Positions 57,937 through 64,000 of a DNA stretch of 64,000 nucleotides are shown one piece after another. A program made the position numbers and the translations under genes. Positions within the stretch are counted from its first letter, which is position 1; every line of letters starts with the position of its first letter. Source of the stretch: Blastomussa wellsi (Eukaryota; Cnidaria; Anthozoa; Scleractinia; Plerogyridae); contig OX393569.1 of the NCBI GenBank assembly GCA_947652115.1, forward strand, positions 12,119,441 through 12,183,440, in the 5' to 3' direction. The notes under the pieces are model-generated. The model saw only the letters and a program-made list of their open reading frames with translations, ran no database searches and was not told the origin of the DNA.

Positions 57937-59738
57937 GGCCAAAATTTTCTATAGAATTCGATGGGAATCCCATCGTTCCCAGGAGTTTTGTTATTTTGAA
58001 AACTTTCTAAAAGCAAAGCGCATTCTTCTGGAGAAATTTTACCTTCACAAGATAGCTTTTGTTCCTCCGTAAGCCTAGGAATATTTAATTAATTAAATAA
58101 AAAAAATCAATCATCTGTGTTGTATCCGCGTTCTTATTTCTGCTCGTATACAGTTCTTGATAAAAACGTCGTTGTTCAGACAGTATATTGAAGGGGTCTG
58201 TAGTAATGGTACCGCTAATTTCCAATTTCCGCATATGCTTTTTGATGTGGTTTCTTTTCTCTAAATTAAGAAAATATTTCGTACTTTTCTCACCGTGCTC
58301 GTGCCAACGAGCCCTTGCACGAATAATTATTCCTTTAACTTTTTCTTCATAAAATGCTTCTAAATTTTCTTTAGCAGAATTAAGAATATTCGCATTGAAA
58401 TCGTTAGAGTCTTTTTCAAATTCCTGCTTCGCTTTGGAGTATTTTTCTTGCAGATAGTTTTCTTTTTTATTCCTTTTCTCTGCTCTACGCTTGGAGTGCT
58501 GGATTGCATGAGCTCTAATGTTATATTTCAACCAATCCCAGATGTTTCGATTGTCTGACAACTCCTTACAACCTTCGGCTAGCCAAATTGGTACTTTGGA
58601 TTTAACATCATTAACATAATCCTCATCTTCCAAGAGAGCACAATTCATTTTCCAAAGCCAAGGGCCCTTTATTTGATTGTCATTATTATTTAATTTTAAA
58701 GAGATTGCTGAATGATCTGTTTTGATAGCTGGAATTATATCTGTTGACGTAAGTCATGTAAATTATTAGAAATCAGCCAGTAGTCCAGACGGCAAAATAT
58801 CATTGGAGAGCTTTGACTCCAGGTGTAGCTTTTTGTATCAGGGTTTTTCACTCTCCAGATATCTATTAAATCAAGTTCGCCTTGTATCCAATTTATCATT
58901 GATACCACTGATTTCCTAGGTGTTAGTATGCCTCCTTTCTTATCAAGAACCGTATTTAGCGGACAATTAAAATCCCCTCCTAAAATGATATTTTCTTCTT
59001 CATCCAGGTTTTCTTTTTTCAGCGTCGTTAACAAATTGGTGAAGAATTTAATGATGTCTTTATCTTTGTTTGGTGCGTAGATATTAATCAGCACATATAT
59101 TTTTTCTTCAACCTCGGCTTTTAAAATAATATACCGTCCCAAGGGGTCTATGATTTTGGAGTGGATGGTACAATCAACACCTTTCCTGATCAAGATTGCA
59201 ACACCACATGAATTAGAACTTCCGTGTGACATAATAGTCTCGGCCCCCCATTCATTTTTCCATTGTCTTTCTAATTACTTCTTGGGAATGGGTTTCCTGT
59301 AAAAAGGAAAAGTCAGCATTTTTCTTCCGACACCAAGTATAGATCGTTTTTCTTTTCTGAAAATTACTAATGCCCCTCACATTTAAAGAAATGAACTTCA
59401 GGGAGTCCACGCCCATCACGTGCTAGAATTGAATACAAATTAGATTGCAAAAGAACACAAAAAGTAATGATAAGGAAAATATTAATCTCGCTCTATTGGG
59501 ATAAACTGTAATAACCAAAGTACAACAAGATCTCAAACGAACATGCATGAAAATGCAAAAATTAAACATAGGATTAATTATTACAAGCATATACATGTAG
59601 CAACAATTATCTAAAATTAATGACAGTAGGACAGGATTAAACAATGATGCAAACATAACCACAGTCAAAACATACACAAATATACCTACAAAATCAATCG
59701 TTTGGCGTGCTTTGGCGCTTCGGCCCTCTGCCAACAGA
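57937..59738 (-). pseudogene. L1-type LINE, 5' part: AP endonuclease and start of RT region
   Basis: On the minus strand a frame near 59,405-59,270 starts VDSLKFISLNVRGI and reaches LQETHS. After a one-base slip it continues at 59,232-58,735 with SSNSCGVAILIRKGV, INIYAPN, GGDFNCPLN and a truncated RLDYWLIS. These are the APE-type endonuclease motifs that nick target DNA. After a gap, 58,648-58,085 encodes the coiled linker (WHEHGEKSTKYFLNLEKRN), and 58,080-57,937 the pre-RT word NNKTPGNDGIPIEFY. The element stops there, before the reverse transcriptase. The 59,420-59,738 stretch is probably its 5' untranslated region. It separates two halves of the Helentron protein, in the same orientation as the LINE 3' piece at 53 kb. 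Confidence 0.88.
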
Positions 59739-59739
59739 T

Positions 59740-60204
59740 CCTTTAACTGTTCATGATCAAACCATAGTACTCAAGCTTTTCCGTCTCCACACCTCTATAT
59801 ATCTGTCCGTTAATAATTAATTTATCGACTTTAAAGTGACATGACATTCTTTGTAAGTAACCTTGCCAAGAATGGTCAGTGTTACTCTCTACAAAATGCT
59901 CAGGGTGGTGCACTAAATACTGAATGCCAACACTACGCACATAAAAATGATTATTAGGATCGCCATATAACTGATGTGATACAGCCCTAAAAAAGCAATC
60001 ACCACCTCCTCCAACATCAAGTGCAGTTCTACCCAATTGAGACAATCTGGTTTCTAACAGAGAATTCGAATTTATGGATGATGATGTTAGATTGCAATTT
60101 TTATTTGATGGACCAGGATTTAACTCAACATCACCACTTAATACTGTAATTCTGCCAGATAAATTATAAGACTTTGTTTTAACACTAACAATTCCTACAT
60201 TCAT
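59740..60204 (-). pseudogene. 2A-OTU N-terminal module of the Helentron
   Basis: A 153-codon frame starts at the minus-strand ATG 60,204. Residues 22-32 read LSGDVELNPGP, a full 2A-like ribosome-skipping motif (DxExNPGP), after only about 20 residues. From about residue 60 comes an OTU-type cysteine protease fold with the catalytic Asp-Cys in GGGGDCFFRAVSHQLYG, followed by HHPEHFVESNTDHSWQGYLQ. The catalytic His region is not present: the sequence changes frame or stops at 59,743, where the LINE begins. OTU domains are known in Helentron proteins, and the next expected segment (basic repeats) lies on the far side of the LINE, at 57,935. I therefore read this as the severed N-terminus of the Helitron protein. 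Confidence 0.8.
60109..60132 (-). other. 2A-like ribosome-skipping motif DVELNPGP
   Basis: Eight codons match the 2A consensus D(V/I)ExNPGP exactly, with SG before it. In known 2A sequences the bond between the last Gly and Pro is not made and translation resumes at Pro. Here the upstream peptide would be 31 residues. Confidence 0.8.
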
Positions 60205-63200
60205 ATTTCAAGTGGCTAAAAATATAGGCAGGAAAGGAATATGGACGATATAATAGAATTGTAATCCACTGTATAAACTATTCAAAAACATCAACAAGTT
60301 TAGAGCTATAATTCATTACTCGTGGAGCACTCAAAAGGTAGCTCCATTGCACTATGTTGAGTACTCGAAGGTAACTCTCTTGTAAAAGCAACAGTAATTG
60401 TTTTATTCAAAGTGTCAACGAATTGAATAATAAAGCTTAATGGATGGTACAAGGCACTGTACGAAAATGTTCTTCTACACACTCCAAAATATATATTCTG
60501 ATACCACACATGCACCAAATAACGTTTCAAATGTACATTGTCGAGATGTTCAATATTCTCATGACCAAGCAAGGTAATAATGTTAAAACCAGCAATTAGT
60601 GAAGAAAAAAACAGGGTGAAACCAACTTATCTAAGCATAAAAAAACCCTGAATAAACTTGAATAAACCGGAAAACTTATAATCCCGGAAAGACGCTATTT
60701 CAGATGATTACACATACTTCCAGAACGAACTGCTCCCCGAAGAAGCTCAAAGATGTTAAAACTTCCAAAAATAGATAAAAGGAAAAATGCAAAGAACTTA
60801 AAAAATCGTGCACACAACTATTTTGGTATAATTAAGAGTCAATTGAACAAAGTCCGTGTGAATTCTATCTCTTCAAAGTGGCCAAAAAGAAAGGAAAATT
60901 CAATCCAAGAAAACAGCGTTTAAAAAAATATCTTACATCTCAAACCAACGTCGCCCGCAAACAGCTTCTCATGTAGTTACAGGATTTGTTGGACAGCCCC
61001 AGCTTTGCAGCTATTGTTTTGTGTTGGAGGTGTCAGCCACATTATAACCTATTTATACTTAGCGCAAAACAACGTTTTCTAAAAGAGATTCCGACCAGCG
61101 GAAAATTTACGAAGTACTCGAAGTGCTCGCTTCTGGCTGCTCGCCATCTGTAGGAAGCTAGAGGCACATGTGTCTTAGTGTTTATCGCAAAGTTCGTTTA
61201 CGATTACAGTTGAAAAGGCAGAACGTTTACTTAAACTATTTAACACAGTCGTAACTGTTGTTGATAAGAGCCGCTTTGATCCGTTTTGTTATTGTTGCTA
61301 ATAAAGTGTTACGACAAACCATATGTTTTGGAGATGAGCTTTATTTCGATGGTTGTCTGTTCACTCCAAAAAAATCAGGATTAGAAGCAGCCCCTGTAGC
61401 AGGGGACTCGGAATTAGCGAAAAATAAAAGATTCCCACGTGTAACGAGGTTTCAGGCTATGTATTAGCGAAACGATTATTTTCACAAACCCATTTTAAAC
61501 AACTAGTTAGTGCATATAATTGTTTACTTAGATTACATAAAAATATTCGGTTTCCTTCGTGTCGGTGACATTTCATCTCATTTTTTTTTCGTTTCGTTTT
61601 GTTTCAAAGCTGCCCCTATAGCATGGGATTTTACAAGAAGTTGGGGGTTATTGCGCCTATTCCGGTTTCTCACGCCTGGTTGCTAAACCACAGACGTTCC
61701 ACAAACGTAACAACAAACAAAATTGGAAGGAAAAACATGTTGAATGAAGAAATACCTGTCAACAAATATCGCAAAAAGACTGTAAGAAAGAGACTGAAGT
61801 ATTTTCCGGGTGTTCGTGACTTTCTTTGTCGATCGAAATCAATTGTCAGTCATATTGAATTCTGCACTATCCTTTGAGTCACTGATTTTTATTTAGTGTA
61901 GCCAAAAACGTATGAAAGCATAACAAATGATGCACAAATTGCACGGAACATGTCAACACATTTACACACAAACGAACGAATTTAGTGTTGAAACACTGAA
62001 TTTATACTGGATACTCCCACGAGTGATTTTATTCATATCCGATTAGTTCACAGATAACTAAACAATATAATAGGTTAATATAATAGGTTGCACATGCGCT
62101 TAACCATGAAATCGTACCTTTAAAATTGAAAACCGCGATTGGTACCAAACATGCATTTAAGTGGAGCTCCGGGGCCGCCAAGCGGAGCCCCATACTCATA
62201 TGGGAAAGAAAACGAAACCCATGAGTTGATTTTCTCATGGTTATCATGGCTAGCGGCATTGCTCGTGGGCGCGTGCGCACGACGACGACGACGGCAATGA
62301 CGGAGTCGTGCAACATGGCGGCCTTATCAGCTTACATCTTTGTTATATGGCATCCATGTTATGGTCAATTGACAGCTGTCAAATCGAGGTATCCGCTGAC
62401 CAGTATCACATGATCAGATCGCGGGCTCAGGTTAGAACTCATCGAGGCAACGTGTTTTTTAAGTTGACCGCTGACCAGGCATTGGTTTTCTTTATTGATC
62501 GCGGGCTCAGGTCCGATTTTTTCTTCTGGCCGCATTTTTGAACTTTTTATGATCATTTTTAGCGGATGTTCTGCAATTCGACTTGACGTTTTTAATTATT
62601 AATTTCAGAGAAATTATTAAGGACCAGGAAAAATACGGAGCTCCGCCTTTAGGCTTGGCTAAATCTATTTATTTTTTTCCAAGCATCTGAGCGGACCGGA
62701 ATCCTAAATCCTCGAATTTGATTGGCTAATCACGCACACGTGACCGGTCCAGGTTTTTACGATACGGCCCCCGGCCGGAATTTTTCCCCGCTCACGGCAA
62801 TTGATGCGAAAATCTTGCGGCGAGACGAGTTTTGCTCGCAAAAGAAATCGATGTTGTTGCTCCCCAACCTTTGTAAATGAAAGGAAAAATTAGCAGTGGG
62901 ATTAAAGGCCTTGAAGTTCTCCAAAAGGCGAGCATTCATTTTATTTATTACAGAATCAAGTTTTAGTTCACGGCCGTTTGCCGATCGTTTTAATTCACTG
63001 CAAGTTGCCGGCTTTCAGACTCCAGTTAGCATTTAAAACGCCGTGTTTCTATGCTACATTTTGTCAAAACCTAACTCCATTCTCTACCATTCAAGAAGAG
63101 GAGGTGTCTTCATAAATGACAGTGAAATTAATCTCCGCAACACATTTTGCCGTACACAGGCGGCCGTAAGACTTACTACAAACGTACAGGAAGTTCGCTG

Positions 63201-63607
63201 AGTTTCTCTTTCGAAATTAGCTAACTGTCTATCGAAATAAATGCTGTTAGAATCAAACAAATGAGTATAAATTCGTTAAATGCGAATGTCTGTAGCTGGA
63301 AAATGTGTCTTGAAGTACTTTTCATTCAGATAACGAAGCTTGAAAAAATGATGTCGACACAAACGGCAATCAATTTTCAGTTCAGTTTTTATCCAGCTTT
63401 TATAATCTGTTTTGGTGCTACATTTGTGCTTTTCAATTATTCTTTCTTTATTGATGAAGTTTCGGCGAGTATGGTTCATTGTAGTAAAATCATTCTTAGC
63501 AGTATAAAATGCATACTATGCAAACAAAATGGATGCGCGTGTAAACAAAGATTTTCAAACACTTTATGATTTCTTGCCCCAAAAATTAAAGTAGGAAAAA
63601 AAAATAA
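60205..63607. other. intronic sequence, no gene recognised
   Basis: A minus-strand frame at 60,572-60,306 of 88 codons could be part of the Helentron leader but shows no motif. Two imperfect copies of CCGCTGACCA ending in GATCGCGGGCTCAGG lie about 79 bp apart at 62,390-62,515, a small dispersed repeat. A CCAAT plus CACGTG patch at 62,720-62,750 looks promoter-like but has no gene after it. Otherwise I see nothing. Confidence 0.35.
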
Positions 63608-63742
63608 GTTATTTACCGGCTAAGGTTGGTCCGTATGGTGAAAAACTGTGACCTCGGACTTGAAAATGCTCCCCTCGGCCTGCGGCCTCAAGACCTCGGT
63701 CACAGGTTTTTCACCATACGGACCTCCCAGCTGGCAAATAAC
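63608..63742. mobile_element. 135-bp miniature foldback element
   Basis: GTTATTTACCGGCTAAGG at 63,608 and the following GGTCCGTATGGTGAAAAACT are mirrored by GTTTTTCACCATACGGACC and TGGCAAATAAC ending at 63,742. The arms are about 46 bp. It lies 78 bp from the Spt6 exon at 63,821, inside the intron. Confidence 0.85.
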
Positions 63743-63820
63743 ATATATATATTAAGCTTTTTAAAGATCATGGCGAGCATTAGCTATGGGCAGATTATTG
63801 AGGCTGACAGACTCAGTTAC

Positions 63821-63936
63821 CTTACTGCTGGGCCTAACAATACACTCTCCCTGATCCATTTCATCTAAGAGCCTCTCAGCGTCCTTAAATGATATATTCT
63901 TGAATGCCGGATGTACGATCACACGTTTCACATATT
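63821..63936 (-). CDS. SUPT6H: Spt6 exon: start of the N-terminal SH2 domain
   Basis: The 116-bp exon lies between acceptor TTCTTCAG (ending 63,937) and donor AAG|GTAACT. After two bases of a split codon it reads [20 protein letters not shown], then [18 protein letters not shown]. This is the conserved entry of the first SH2 domain of Spt6 (R-V-I-x-H-P-x-F and the MDQG word). The Arg of IVRPSS is the position equivalent to the phosphate-binding Arg of SH2 domains. It ends in phase 0 and joins the exon at 42,514 across 21.3 kb to give [14 protein letters not shown]. Earlier exons (helix-hairpin-helix, YqgF, S1) must lie beyond the right edge. Confidence 0.94.
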
Positions 63937-64000
63937 CTGAAGAAAAAAATTACAAGTTAACAACAGCCTGTCATTATCACTCTTCATTATAAACTAAGCA

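Larger units (their letters stand above)
42515..63820 (-). other. SUPT6H: 21.3-kb Spt6 intron filled with mobile elements
   Basis: The intron spans 21,306 bp between donor AAG|GTAACT (63,815-63,820) and acceptor TTTTTTCAG (42,515). It interrupts the first SH2 domain. It holds, from left to right, a 6.8-kb long-inverted-repeat element with nested insertions, further foldbacks, a LINE 3' end, a Penelope-like 3' end, and a Helentron split by an L1 fragment. No Spt6 exon is needed in between, because the flanking exons join in phase and in family order. Confidence 0.9.

Noticed and set aside
62720..62939. CCAAT plus CACGTG patch with a 60-codon minus-strand frame as a gene promoter
   Set aside because: The motifs are not followed by a TATA box or by a frame with any family resemblance, and it lies within an Spt6 intron.
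63626..63868. 80-codon plus-strand frame at the right edge
   Set aside because: It covers a foldback element and the antisense of the Spt6 exon at 63,821-63,936.

Overview
The window looks like a piece of a cnidarian (anthozoan, most likely stony coral) nuclear genome. It is AT-rich, intron-bearing and dominated by satellites and mobile elements of kinds familiar from corals: an L1-type LINE, a Penelope-like element with a GIY-YIG nuclease, a Helentron-type Helitron with a 2A-OTU module, a Ty3/Gypsy fragment, a tRNA-derived SINE and many foldback elements. The only cellular gene I can identify firmly is the 3' end of the transcription elongation factor gene Spt6 (SUPT6H), on the minus strand.

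Layout. 1-17,096 is one uninterrupted 35-bp minisatellite with a palindromic core and nested higher-order duplications. 17,097-18,975 holds a short spacer and a frameshifted Gypsy pol remnant (minus). 18,975-24,716 is a second, unrelated minisatellite with a 15-bp unit. Inside it sit three copies of a 157-bp P-loop fragment of a packaging-type ATPase; a fourth, longer copy at its right edge (24,717-25,330) is a broken ATPase gene related to those of Polinton/adintovirus-like elements, with small downstream remnants. 25,960-28,960 has a 1.2-kb inverted-repeat element, a triplicated TATA-box unit, and a CCAAT/TATA cluster.

29,006-34,170 is a 5.2-kb element with about 540-bp terminal inverted repeats. 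It carries a decayed gene whose product has N-terminal zinc-finger-like cysteines, a nuclease-like acidic core and a C-terminal CXC-type cysteine cluster; a SINE has inserted in it. 34,370-36,403 holds small inverted-repeat elements.

From 36,694 to the right edge the window lies in the Spt6 gene (transcribed right to left). Four coding exons (63,821-63,936; 42,392-42,514; 41,335-41,683; 36,796-37,286) join in phase at GT-AG sites and encode the tandem SH2 module and the C-terminal tail. The intron between the first two is 21,306 bp and is packed with nested elements: a 6.8-kb element with about 1-kb inverted repeats (42,611-49,442), an ATCGAT-rich foldback element, a LINE 3' end, a Penelope-like 3' end, and a decayed Helentron split by an L1 5' fragment. 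The 5' part of Spt6 lies beyond the right edge.

No tool was run. Family calls come from reading the translations. Repeat boundaries were found by eye and are good to a few bases where a sharp junction is described, and to tens of bases otherwise.
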